From Paenibacillus sp. FSL H3-0469 (GTDB lineage: Bacteria; Bacillota; Bacilli; Paenibacillales; Paenibacillaceae), in NCBI RefSeq assembly GCF_038051945.1, contig NZ_CP150302.1, positions 2,170,001-2,234,000 on the forward strand: a stretch of 64,000 nucleotides of DNA, read 5' to 3'. Positions 8,982 to 16,652 of the stretch are shown here, piece after piece. Every line of letters starts with the position of its first letter. The stretch's first letter is position 1. The notes under the pieces are model-generated. The model searched no databases and was not told the origin of the DNA. It saw only the letters and a list, made by a program, of their open reading frames with translations. The translations under genes and the position numbers were made by a program.

Positions 8982-10340
8982 TTAGCCGCCCCATACTGCT
9001 ATGAGCAGCGTGGCCACAACCACCGTAATAGCTCCACCGATACGTGTAGAAATCTGTGCGAATGGCATCAGCTCCATACGTCCGGAGGCCGACAGAATCG
9101 CTACATCGCCAGTTCCTCCTAGACCGCCGCGGCACCCGGTAACAATCGCTGCTTCGACCGGATACATGTTGACCCATTTGCCGGTAAAATAGCCAGTGAT
9201 CGTCATCGCCACAATCACTGTAGCGCAGACAATAATATAAGGAAGTGAGATCAGGGCCGCGACATCCTTCAGCGGAATGTACAGCATCCCCAGGCCGACC
9301 ATGAGCGGCCAGGTTAACGTGCCAGACACAAGCTTGTAGAGCTGATAAGCACCCTGCTCGATTTTGGACGGGAGCAGCTTGGAAATCTTCAATAGTGCCG
9401 CTGCGAAGATCATCAGGATCGGACCCGGAATGCCGACAAACGGCGACAGCAGGTGTCCGGTGATGAACAATCCGCAGGCGAACAGCAGGCCCGCGCCCAT
9501 CAGCAGGAAGTCCGGCTTCGCGCTGTCATACGTGCTGCCCGCCAGCTTCTGGCCATCCTTCGATTTCACCAGGACACCGTTCCCGGTAATGGACGGATTT
9601 TTGTCAGCCATCCGCTTGAGCAGGCCCGCTCCGATAATCGCAAACACGTTGCCGATCACCGCCGCCGGAATCATCTGGGCCACATAGGAACCGGATTCCC
9701 CGCCGAGGATCTGCGAGAACGCGATGGACAGCGGGAGAATGCCTTCCCCAACGCCGCCGCCGATAATAGGCACAACGATGTAGAACAACGTCCGGTGTGC
9801 GCTATAGCCGAGCAGCATCCCTACGCCCATCCCCGCAGCGACTGCAGCGATCGTTCCGGCCATCATCGGAATGAAAATACGGATGAAGCCGTTAATCAGC
9901 GTGGTCCGGTTCATCCCTGTAATACTTCCGGCTACCAGAATCGAGATGTACAGGTAGAGGAAGTTCGATGTCTTCATCAGCGTGTTGACTGATTCGAGCA
10001 CCGAAGGGTCGAGCACATTCCAGAACACCAGGAACGATGGGATCATTAGCGAGAGGATCGCGGGACCGCCGATATTTTTCAGAATCGGAAGCTTGAAGCC
10101 CAGATCACTGAGCAGCACCCCCAGGACAATAATTACTGCAAAGCCGCCGATCATGTCGTTTGGCAGTTCACCAAGCACAGAAGCCGCAAAAATAATGAGT
10201 GCAAATACCACGTAGAGCGGGAGCGGAATAACGCCTACCTTTAAATGCAGAACCTTCTGGACGAAGCCCTGTTCTCCTTGCTTCAGTACAACAGGCTGCT
10301 GTTCCGGTACCGAAAGTGGGGGTTGAATTGCTTTTTGCAT
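8982..10340 (-). CDS. 2-hydroxycarboxylate (malate/citrate) transporter, MaeP/CimH-like
   Basis: A 452-residue polytopic protein (about 11 helices) of the 2HCT family, which takes up malate and/or citrate with Na+ or H+. The family reentrant loops are visible as GGGVGEGILPLSIAFSQILGG (first GGxG) and, near the C-terminus, CRGGLGGTGDVAILSASGRM, with the conserved Arg in FAQISTRIGGA. The N-terminal GELPNDMIGGFAVI also fits. AAGGAGGTAAGGTTAACATG gives an unambiguous start. The malic enzyme lies 267 bases downstream with no terminator between, so the two are probably co-transcribed. Two cre boxes upstream suggest CcpA control. Confidence 0.93.
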   Translation of the reverse strand: MQKAIQPPLSVPEQQPVVLKQGEQGFVQKVLHLKVGVIPLPLYVVFALIIFAASVLGELPNDMIGGFAVIIVLGVLLSDLGFKLPILKNIGGPAILSLMIPSFLVFWNVLDPSVLESVNTLMKTSNFLYLYISILVAGSITGMNRTTLINGFIRIFIPMMAGTIAAVAAGMGVGMLLGYSAHRTLFYIVVPIIGGGVGEGILPLSIAFSQILGGESGSYVAQMIPAAVIGNVFAIIGAGLLKRMADKNPSITGNGVLVKSKDGQKLAGSTYDSAKPDFLLMGAGLLFACGLFITGHLLSPFVGIPGPILMIFAAALLKISKLLPSKIEQGAYQLYKLVSGTLTWPLMVGLGMLYIPLKDVAALISLPYIIVCATVIVAMTITGYFTGKWVNMYPVEAAIVTGCRGGLGGTGDVAILSASGRMELMPFAQISTRIGGAITVVVATLLIAVWGG

Positions 10341-10387
10341 GTTAACCTTACCTCCTTAACTCTTTTACAAATTCATCATAGCTGCTT

Positions 10388-10401
10388 TGAAAGCGCTTTT
10401 G
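10388..10401. promoter_or_regulatory. Candidate cre box 1 upstream of the malate transporter
   Basis: TGAAAGCGCTTTTG matches the cre consensus TGWAARCGYTWNCW at 12 of 14 positions. It lies about 50 bases before the transporter start. Binding of CcpA is inferred. Confidence 0.5.
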
Positions 10402-10440
10402 TTTTTATGAAAGTAATAAAGGGGTTTTGTAAATTATTAA

Positions 10441-10454
10441 AGTAAGCGCTATCA
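10441..10454. promoter_or_regulatory. Candidate cre box 2 upstream of the malate transporter
   Basis: AGTAAGCGCTATCA matches 13 of 14 cre consensus positions and lies about 100 bases before the transporter start. Two sites about 50 bases apart favour glucose repression of malate uptake. Confidence 0.5.
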
Positions 10455-10640
10455 GGATAGAGGTAGGAGTGAGGGCGGGGGGATTGACGGGGAGTAGTAG
10501 AGCACTCTACATGGTCGAATTTGATTATAGGTGCTGGGGAGGAAGTATGCTGGAGTTCCGGCGGGTCAGAGGCTGGTAGTATCATGGGAAGGCAGGTAAC
10601 ATTAGTTAGTATGGGAGCTTAATACGTAGTCTGATTAATT

Positions 10641-10997
10641 CAGGTGCACTTGTGCTCCTCATTTGAGCTTACCGCTGACTTTTGCCTAATTCAGGTGCAC
10701 TTGTGCTCCTCATTTGCGCTTACCGCTGGCGTTTGGCTAATTCAGGTGCACTTGTGCTCTTCATTTGCGCTTACCGCTGACTTTTGCCTAATTCAGGTGC
10801 ACTTGTGCTCCTCAATTGCGCCTATCGCCGACTTTTGCCTAATTCAGGTGCACTTGTGCTCCTCATTTGCGCTTACCGCTGACTTTTGGCTAATTCAGGT
10901 GCACTTGTGCTCCTCATTTGCGCTTACCGCTGACTTTTGGCTAATTCAGGTGCACTTGTGCTCCTCATTTGCGCCTATCGCCGACTTTTGCTGGGAT
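10641..10997. repeat. Seven-copy 51-nt tandem array
   Basis: CAGGTGCACTTGTGCTCC starts at 10641, 10692, 10743, 10794, 10845, 10896 and 10947, exactly 51 nt apart. Each copy contains the palindrome GTGCAC. Substitutions are scattered (CTCAATTGCGCC in copy 5, for example). The period of 17 codons keeps frames open but there is no ribosome site and composition is unlike a protein. It lies between the malate transporter promoter region and the regulator gene. Confidence 0.9.
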
Positions 10998-10998
10998 T

Positions 10999-11202
10999 CA
11001 AAGGGATTTATCCCTTCCATTTCAGCATCCAGCCCACTTTCGGCCAATTCAAAGGGATTTATCCCTTCCATTTCAGCATCCAGCCCACTTTCAGCCAATT
11101 CAAAGGGATTTATCCCTTCCATTTCAGCATCCAGCCCACTTTCAGCCAATTCAAAGGGATTTATCCCTTTCCTTTCGGCTCCCAGCCCACTTTCAGCCCC
11201 CA
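10999..11202. repeat. Four-copy 51-nt tandem array, second sequence type
   Basis: CAAAGGGATTTATCCCTTCC starts at 10999, 11050, 11101 and 11152. It has the same 51-nt period as the array directly before it but an unrelated sequence. Each copy contains the hairpin AAGGGA-TTTA-TCCCTT. Decayed CAACCCACTT units continue to about 11230. Confidence 0.88.
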
Positions 11203-11245
11203 ACCCACTTTCTGCCCCCAACCCACTTCCGCTGTCTGCACAACA

Positions 11246-11280
11246 CAAAAAGCCCCGCCGCAGGATGCGCGGCAGGAGCT
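11246..11280 (-). terminator. Terminator of the response-regulator gene
   Basis: On the minus strand AGCTCCTGCCGC pairs, with one bulge, with GCGGCGGGGCT and is followed by TTTTTG. It lies about 20 bases after the regulator stop. Confidence 0.6.
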
Positions 11281-11300
11281 CCAGAACTAGTTAGTTGGAC

Positions 11301-12008
11301 TTAAATATACTTAGTAATCAAACTCTTGCCGTTCGGAGCGAGCCGGTATTTCTGCACCGGGCGGCCGATGCTGCCGTAGACAAGATCCATCTCCAGCACG
11401 CCCATCTCAGTCAGCCCGATCAGGTATTTGCCGGCGGAGACGCGGGAGATGCCGGATACCGCCGAGATATCCTCAGCGGAGAACAGCTCGCTGCCGCAGG
11501 CCTCCACGGCACGCCAGATGGTCTGGAGCGTCTGCCGGGTGAAGCCCTTCGCCAGCTCCTGCGAAGATGTCCGCTCCTGCTTGAATCTCGCCAGCCTGTC
11601 CAGCTCCGACTGGTTCAGCCGCTCCTGGCTGCGGAACAGCTTATTCTGCTCCCGGTATCCGTTCAGGGCGGCCCGGAGCCTAGCGAACTCAAACGGCTTG
11701 ATCAAGTAGTCCACCGCCCCGTTCTGCAGCGCTTCCTGAATGCTCTCCTTGTCGCTCGCCGCCGAGATGACGATGACATCGATCTTCACGCCCCTGCGCC
11801 GGATCTCGGACAGCAGCTCCAGCCCGTTGCTCTCCTTCATGTAAATATCGAGCAGGATCAGGTCATAGGCCTGCTTCTCCAGCATACTCAGCACTTCTTC
11901 CGCCGAGCTGGCCCAGCCATCGGCTCGGAAGCCTTCCACCTGCTGGACATAGAACTTGTTCATCTCCGACACCATAGGATCATCTTCAACAATAAGTACT
12001 TTGATCAT
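11301..12008 (-). CDS. Response regulator, CitT/DcuR/MaeR class
   Basis: A 235-residue transcription factor. The receiver domain (1-120) has acidic pocket E8-D9-D10, phospho-acceptor D54 in LILLDIYM, VISAAS and the K in YLIKPFEFARL. After a coiled linker (about 125-150) comes a C-terminal winged-helix-type DNA-binding domain with TWRAVEACG, SAEDISAVSGISRVSAGKYL and VYGSIGRPVQKYRL. This is the layout of CitB/DctR-family regulators that pair with CitA/DcuS kinases sensing di- and tricarboxylates. The cognate kinase is encoded just upstream, 118 bases away. The malate transporter and malic enzyme downstream are the likely targets. Confidence 0.92.
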   Translation of the reverse strand: MIKVLIVEDDPMVSEMNKFYVQQVEGFRADGWASSAEEVLSMLEKQAYDLILLDIYMKESNGLELLSEIRRRGVKIDVIVISAASDKESIQEALQNGAVDYLIKPFEFARLRAALNGYREQNKLFRSQERLNQSELDRLARFKQERTSSQELAKGFTRQTLQTIWRAVEACGSELFSAEDISAVSGISRVSAGKYLIGLTEMGVLEMDLVYGSIGRPVQKYRLAPNGKSLITKYI

Positions 12009-12051
12009 AATGGCTGATCACCACTCTTCATGGGCTTTCCACCCTTTTCAT

Positions 12052-12116
12052 TTAATTATCTTCACTTTTCATTCATTATCTTCCCTTTTCATTCATTATC
12101 TTCACTCTTCATCATT
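12052..12116. repeat. Short degenerate tandem repeat in kinase-regulator gap
   Basis: Three to four copies of about 20 nt, TTTTCATTCATTATCTTCCC and variants, fill most of the gap between the kinase stop and the regulator start. On the coding strand this is an A/G-rich leader (GAAGATAATGAATGAAAA) and could include the regulator's ribosome-binding region. Confidence 0.6.
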
Positions 12117-12126
12117 CTCATAGGCT

Positions 12127-13737
12127 TCAGCCATTAGCATCACCCTTCGCTCTATAAGGGATCTGCACCGTAAATTCGGTGCCTTCCCCTTCCCGGCTGT
12201 CATACGTAATCGTCCCGCCCAGCTTGACCACACTCCGATACACCAGATACAGTCCGACGCCACGGTCTCCGCCTTTGGTCGAATAGCCCTGCTCAAACAA
12301 GTGCGCCCCATTCTCTGCAGCGATGCCTGTCCCGTTATCACTAACCAGAAGAGTAAGCTGGTTGTCCTTGTACCGGAATCCAATCTCGATCTGCTTACCG
12401 TCTGCACCTTGGAGTGCTTCCAGCGCATTGTCCAGCAGGTTACCTGCAATGGTGACCAGTTCCCGCGCTACCTCATGATCTGCTGCTTCAGGCAGCATAC
12501 CTTCATCCCGGATCACCAGCCGCACATCGGCCTCCCTGATTCTGCTGAGCTTGCCGAGCAGGAAGCCGACCATCACCGGGTCTTTGACCTGCCGGACCAC
12601 CGAGTCCGCCTCTGTCTGGATATTCTGCACAATATCCGTGAGATATTCCTCAAGCCGGTCGTATCTGCGCATCGTATTCAGTCCCATTATGACATGCAGC
12701 TTGTTCATGAACTCATGGGTCTGGGCACGCAGCGCTTCGGCGTACAGGGAGATGCCGGAGAGCCGCTCCATCAGAATACTGATCTCAGTCTTGTCCCGGA
12801 ACGTAGCAATCGCGCCTTCGATAATTCCGTTCACCCGGACCGGGACCACATTCACCAGCAGCGTGATGCCGCTCTGCTCCACTTCCTTGTCCTGCAAGGC
12901 CTCTCCGGTCTCCAGCACCTTCTCCATCCGCAGCAGCGGCCAGAACTGCCCGGCCTGCTTGCCTAGCGGTTCCTGGTTCAAGCCAACGCTGCCCATCAGC
13001 CTCCGGGCCTCGGCATTCACAAGGGTAATCCGCGATTCCTTATCGACGGCCAGAATCCCCTCCTTGGTCGATTGCAGCATGGCGCTGCGCTCCTCCAGCA
13101 ATTTGGCGATTTCTCCCGGCTCCATGCCGAACATCATCCGCTTGATTTTGCGGGCGAGCAGGACGGCACCTAATATCCCCATCAGCCCGCCGACCAGGAT
13201 GCCCGAGTAGATAATCCAGCGGTTCTGCTGTACGGCGGAACGGACGCTGCCCAGCGATATGCCTACTGCTACTGCTCCAACCTGCCTGCCGTCAGCGGCA
13301 AAAATCGGTGAGAACGCTCTCACGGAATAACCGAGCGAGCCTTCAGCCACGGATATGGTCTCCTTGCCGTGCAGCGCATCCGCCTCATCCCCGCCCATGA
13401 AGTGCTTGCCGATCAGGGCTGGATCTGGGTGCGAGCGGCGAATGCCTCCCATATCCATCACGACCACGAATTGCACGTCATTGATGGCGCTGATATCCAT
13501 AGCATACCGCTGAATACTGCCGGAATCTCGCTCGGCAAGCAGCCCGTCCACCACTCCCGGCGTACGGGAGACCGTACGGGCAATGGTGATGGCCTTGTTC
13601 TCCAGAGAGGACCGGGCCTCTTCGGAGAATCTCATGCCGAACATCATATACACAATCAGCAGCACCAGCACGACGATCAGGCAGATCATCAGAGTGATGG
13701 TGGTCTGAAGGCGTAATCTTTTGGTACCAATTCTCAC
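12127..13737 (-). CDS. Sensor histidine kinase, CitA/DcuS/MaeK class
   Basis: A 536-residue membrane kinase starting at GTG, preceded by GGTGGAG. TM1 (about 13-33) and TM2 (about 172-194) flank an extracellular Cache-type sensor with HPDPALIGKHF and GYSVRAFSPIFAADGRQVGAVAVG. A PAS domain follows (about 215-325; EGILAVDKESRITLVNAEAR). The SpoOB-type phospho-acceptor helix has RAQTHEFMNKLHVIMGL, and the HATPase domain has N-box GNLLDNALEAL, DNGTGI and the G2 box STKGGDRGVGLYL. This architecture is typical of kinases sensing external C4-dicarboxylates or citrate. Its place next to a regulator, a 2HCT transporter and malic enzyme points to malate. Confidence 0.93.
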   Translation of the reverse strand: MRIGTKRLRLQTTITLMICLIVVLVLLIVYMMFGMRFSEEARSSLENKAITIARTVSRTPGVVDGLLAERDSGSIQRYAMDISAINDVQFVVVMDMGGIRRSHPDPALIGKHFMGGDEADALHGKETISVAEGSLGYSVRAFSPIFAADGRQVGAVAVGISLGSVRSAVQQNRWIIYSGILVGGLMGILGAVLLARKIKRMMFGMEPGEIAKLLEERSAMLQSTKEGILAVDKESRITLVNAEARRLMGSVGLNQEPLGKQAGQFWPLLRMEKVLETGEALQDKEVEQSGITLLVNVVPVRVNGIIEGAIATFRDKTEISILMERLSGISLYAEALRAQTHEFMNKLHVIMGLNTMRRYDRLEEYLTDIVQNIQTEADSVVRQVKDPVMVGFLLGKLSRIREADVRLVIRDEGMLPEAADHEVARELVTIAGNLLDNALEALQGADGKQIEIGFRYKDNQLTLLVSDNGTGIAAENGAHLFEQGYSTKGGDRGVGLYLVYRSVVKLGGTITYDSREGEGTEFTVQIPYRAKGDANG

Positions 13738-13819
13738 AATGCTCCACCTTCAGGAAATTTTTCTCGATTATAACGCAAAAGCACTCAAAGCGCGATAATC
13801 ACAATTCAAAGTAATTCGG

Positions 13820-15412
13820 CTAAGACTCCGTAATCACCGACTGGTTCCGCCCTCTGCTTTTCGCCAGATACAAGGCCTGATCCGCCTTCACAAGCAGTCC
13901 CGTAAGGTCGCCGGCATGCGATGGATAGTGGGCAATTCCCTGTGAAATCGTAAGCTGCGCCGCAATCGGCGCCTGGCTCCGCTCGACAGCAAGACGGATT
14001 CGCTCAGCAGCGCTGAAGGCTTCCGCAGGCGTAGTCCGGGCCAGCAGAATAACGAATTCCTCCCCGCCATAGCGGTAACAGACATCATCCGGGCGAAGCG
14101 AGGTTACAATGACCCGGACGACATGCTGCAGAACTTCATCGCCCAGATTATGGCCGTACGTGTCATTGACCAGCTTGAACTTATCAATATCCAGCAGCAC
14201 CAGTGAAAAGGGAACACCCGAGCTCATCCGCTGGCTGATCGTATGCTCCAGGGACCTGCGGTTCATCAGACCGGTCAGCACATCAGTCTCGGCTTCATGG
14301 GTCAACTGCTCGGTCTGCTGCCGGATATTGGCCAGGGCAAGCGACACGCCGTCTGTCAGTAAATACGCCTCCCGGCTCCAATACCGTTTCGCTTCCTGCA
14401 ATTCTATCTGTTCTTTGCCCATTCTGCTCACGACATCTGACAGATAGACGAAGGGACGCGCAAATTTGCGCGCCAGCAGAATAACGCCCAGCAGCAGCAG
14501 AATGAACGGTATGGAGGAAAATCCGATCAGGGTACGGAAATGCCCGATCAGTTCCTGATGAATCTGGCTAATCGGGGAGACGACTACAATGCCCCAGCCA
14601 TTAGCGGGCACACTGGAGTAACCGGCCAGCATCTCAATGCCCCGGGTGTTCGTGACAGGCTGTTCTCCGCTTCTCTTATTCAACAGCTGCTGCACAACGT
14701 CATTACTGCTGACATCTGTGCCGATCCGCGCTTTATCCGGGTGATAGACCAGATGCCCTTGCGAATCCACAATATAATAATAAGCCCCCGAATCATCCTC
14801 CTGCCCATTATCAAAAATCTCAGACAGCACATTATTCTCCTGAAGATAGATGGTGCCGCTAAGGATTCCAGCATAGGTACCCGCAGCGTCGAAGATCGGC
14901 TGGCTCAAAAATACGATTAACCGCTTGGTATTGGCTGTCAAATAAGGGGAAGAAATATACGGCTTGCGGAGTGCTAAGGCTTCCTTGCTATTCGTTGAGC
15001 TGACGTGCTTGCCTGCGGTCCCTATACTGGCTGGCGAAATATTGCGGATGAGTCCGCTGGCGTCAACCACCGTGATGGAATTGAAGAAATTACTGCTGCT
15101 GCGCATCAGATCCAGAGAAGCATTCACTTCCTGCGGCGGCATAGCATCTATGTCAGACAGCCTGATAGCGTTGTATTCCAGAGTCCCGTGCATAGACTGA
15201 AATAAGGAATCCATCGTCTTGGACATCCGGTCAGCATTGAGGTAATTCAGATGAAGCGTGGTCTCCATTAAGGACCGCTTCTTGGACTCATACGAACCGA
15301 GCAGAAGAATACTCGAAGTTAGCAGAACCACCAGTGTCACCAGACCTGTGAGCAGCGTGGTCAGGCTCAGCTTTTGACTTTGACGAAGCTTACGCTTCAA
15401 CCTTATATACAA
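13820..15412 (-). CDS. Membrane diguanylate cyclase (Cache + GGDEF)
   Basis: A 530-residue protein if it starts at TTG (codons for LYIRLKRK), which has GGAGG nine bases upstream. An ATG 39 codons further up is open but has no ribosome site. TM1 is at about 18-38, then an extracellular Cache sensor (YLNADRMSKTMDS, YYIVDSQGHLVYHPD, GWGIVVVSPIS), TM2 near 300-320 and a short HAMP-like linker. The GGDEF domain at about 360-525 has an intact active site YRYGGEEFVI and, five residues before it, RPDD, a match to the RxxD inhibitory site. It should therefore make cyclic di-GMP and be product-inhibited. The input signal is unknown. Confidence 0.9.
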   Translation of the reverse strand: MYIRLKRKLRQSQKLSLTTLLTGLVTLVVLLTSSILLLGSYESKKRSLMETTLHLNYLNADRMSKTMDSLFQSMHGTLEYNAIRLSDIDAMPPQEVNASLDLMRSSSNFFNSITVVDASGLIRNISPASIGTAGKHVSSTNSKEALALRKPYISSPYLTANTKRLIVFLSQPIFDAAGTYAGILSGTIYLQENNVLSEIFDNGQEDDSGAYYYIVDSQGHLVYHPDKARIGTDVSSNDVVQQLLNKRSGEQPVTNTRGIEMLAGYSSVPANGWGIVVVSPISQIHQELIGHFRTLIGFSSIPFILLLLGVILLARKFARPFVYLSDVVSRMGKEQIELQEAKRYWSREAYLLTDGVSLALANIRQQTEQLTHEAETDVLTGLMNRRSLEHTISQRMSSGVPFSLVLLDIDKFKLVNDTYGHNLGDEVLQHVVRVIVTSLRPDDVCYRYGGEEFVILLARTTPAEAFSAAERIRLAVERSQAPIAAQLTISQGIAHYPSHAGDLTGLLVKADQALYLAKSRGRNQSVITES

Positions 15413-15591
15413 ACCAGCAATCCTCCTTGGAGCAAAAAACGCAATGATATATTTATCATACCGCAAATACTGATAATGTTCGACAGCGGATTTATGGCAG
15501 GACAGGCGGCAGACAGGTCTTCCGGACATAGCAGAATAAGCCCGCAGCAGCGAGGCTCATCTTCAAGCGGTTATTCAAGTTCAGGTTCACC

Positions 15592-16149
15592 CTACGCCTG
15601 CAAAATCTCATCCACCCGTGCCGATGCACCCTCCCAGGAGGTCATCAACGGAAAAGAGTATTGCTCCCGTACCCTCAGGTTCCACGGATGCGGGATACAA
15701 AGTACCTTCTTCCCTGCCTGAACGGCGGGCAGCAGATTATGCGGGCCATCATCAATCAGCAGATCGTAGCCGATCAGATGCTTCCGCTTGCAGGTGAAGA
15801 AATTGTCGGCCGGGATATACGGCATATGCTTTTGCAGCCAGTTCCATTTCTCCAGCACCGTCTTCGGGACAGCGGCCGTCACAATAATAACGTCATAGGC
15901 GTTGTGCAGCTTCTCCATCTCTTCCACCACATATTCGTCGAACAGCTCCAGCTCCTCGTAGAGACCCGGTCTGCCGAAGAAAAGATCCATGGTGCTGTCC
16001 GGATGGCGCAGATGGTCCGTGTTCCAATCCATCATATCCTCGTAGCGAAGCGGATGTGTAGGAAACTCAATGTTATTGTGGTATATCGCACGCTTCACGA
16101 GATGACAGATGGTATCATCCATATCGACGGCGATGATCGGTTTGCGCAT
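15592..16149 (-). CDS. 5'(3')-deoxyribonucleotidase-like HAD phosphatase
   Basis: A 185-residue HAD-superfamily protein of the 5' nucleotidase, deoxy (NT5C-like) family. The catalytic DxD motif is AVDMDDTIC at the N-terminus. HPLRYEDMMDWN, VIIVTAAVPKTVLEKWNWL (motif II Thr) and YDLLIDDGPHNLLP (acidic motif) follow in family order. Such enzymes dephosphorylate (deoxy)nucleoside monophosphates in the cytoplasm. GGAGGAGATTCAATG fixes the start; twelve upstream codons in frame are not used. It is probably monocistronic. Confidence 0.88.
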   Translation of the reverse strand: MRKPIIAVDMDDTICHLVKRAIYHNNIEFPTHPLRYEDMMDWNTDHLRHPDSTMDLFFGRPGLYEELELFDEYVVEEMEKLHNAYDVIIVTAAVPKTVLEKWNWLQKHMPYIPADNFFTCKRKHLIGYDLLIDDGPHNLLPAVQAGKKVLCIPHPWNLRVREQYSFPLMTSWEGASARVDEILQA

Positions 16150-16236
16150 TGAATCTCCTCCATGTACATTTTCATTCATTTTCATTAATTATAGGCAACA
16201 AGGGAATGAGTGTCCAGACATCCGCCATACTTAACA

Positions 16237-16274
16237 TCAAAAAGCACATGCCCCCTTCACAGGGACACATGCTT
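16237..16274 (-). terminator. Terminator of the 48-residue membrane peptide gene
   Basis: AAGCACATGCCCCC (16242-16255) pairs with GGGACACATGCTT (16262-16274), allowing G-U pairs. On the minus strand a run of five T follows. It is 30 bases after the small gene's stop. Confidence 0.7.
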
Positions 16275-16303
16275 GCTGCCTAATCCGATCCACTCATTTT
16301 CCT

Positions 16304-16450
16304 TTATCTGCGCGTCCGTCCCTTAACCAGGTTAATCACGAACAGGACCGCTGCGACAAACAGCAGCAGATGAATCATGTTACCCATGAAATTAAAGATA
16401 AGGCCTAACAGCCATACTACTACTACAAGTCCGATTAATCCCCACAGCAT
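16304..16450 (-). CDS. Small membrane protein, Lmo0937 family-like
   Basis: A 48-residue reading, MLWGLIGLVVVVWLLGLIF..., with two hydrophobic helices (about 3-20 and 25-42) split by NFMGNMIH and ending in a basic tail VKGRTRR. Size and pattern match the Lmo0937-type small membrane proteins widespread in Firmicutes, whose role is unknown. AAAGGCGG lies 6 bases before the ATG and a hairpin terminator follows, both supporting a real gene. It is too short for most gene callers. Confidence 0.75.
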   Translation of the reverse strand: MLWGLIGLVVVVWLLGLIFNFMGNMIHLLLFVAAVLFVINLVKGRTRR

Positions 16451-16572
16451 AAGCTTACCGCCTTTCTCTTCCGGTTTTATTTGTTTTTACTTTACCCTTG
16501 TGGAGAGAGATTTAAACGGCTGGTCCGTCAGATCCGGCTGTGGAGACAGCTATTTTCCCAGGTCTTAGGACA

Positions 16573-16602
16573 TTGCTTAATTGCGGGACAGGCTGTTATA
16601 CT
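16573..16602 (+). promoter_or_regulatory. Candidate sigma-A promoter of the alpha/beta hydrolase
   Basis: TTGCTT (16573-16578) and TATACT (16597-16602) are spaced by 18 bases, directly before the palindromic operator at 16613-16626. Confidence 0.5.
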
Positions 16603-16612
16603 GTTTTTAAAT

Positions 16613-16626
16613 AATACAATTGTATT
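16613..16626. promoter_or_regulatory. Palindromic operator AATACAATTGTATT
   Basis: A perfect 14-bp palindrome sits 11 bases after the -10 box, where a bound repressor would block transcription. TACAATTGTA resembles sites of MarR/OhrR-family repressors. No such regulator gene is next to it. Confidence 0.5.
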
Positions 16627-16652
16627 GTAAAAAAGGAGACGAACCTATCCCC

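Noticed and set aside
7305-11202. CRISPR arrays
   Set aside because: The repeats are directly adjacent, with no unique spacers of constant length, and no cas genes are present. They are plain tandem repeats.
10644-11294. Plus-strand open frame of about 216 codons through the 51-nt arrays
   Set aside because: The frame is open only because the unit is a multiple of three. It lacks a ribosome site, several frames on both strands are open alike, and the composition is unlike a protein.
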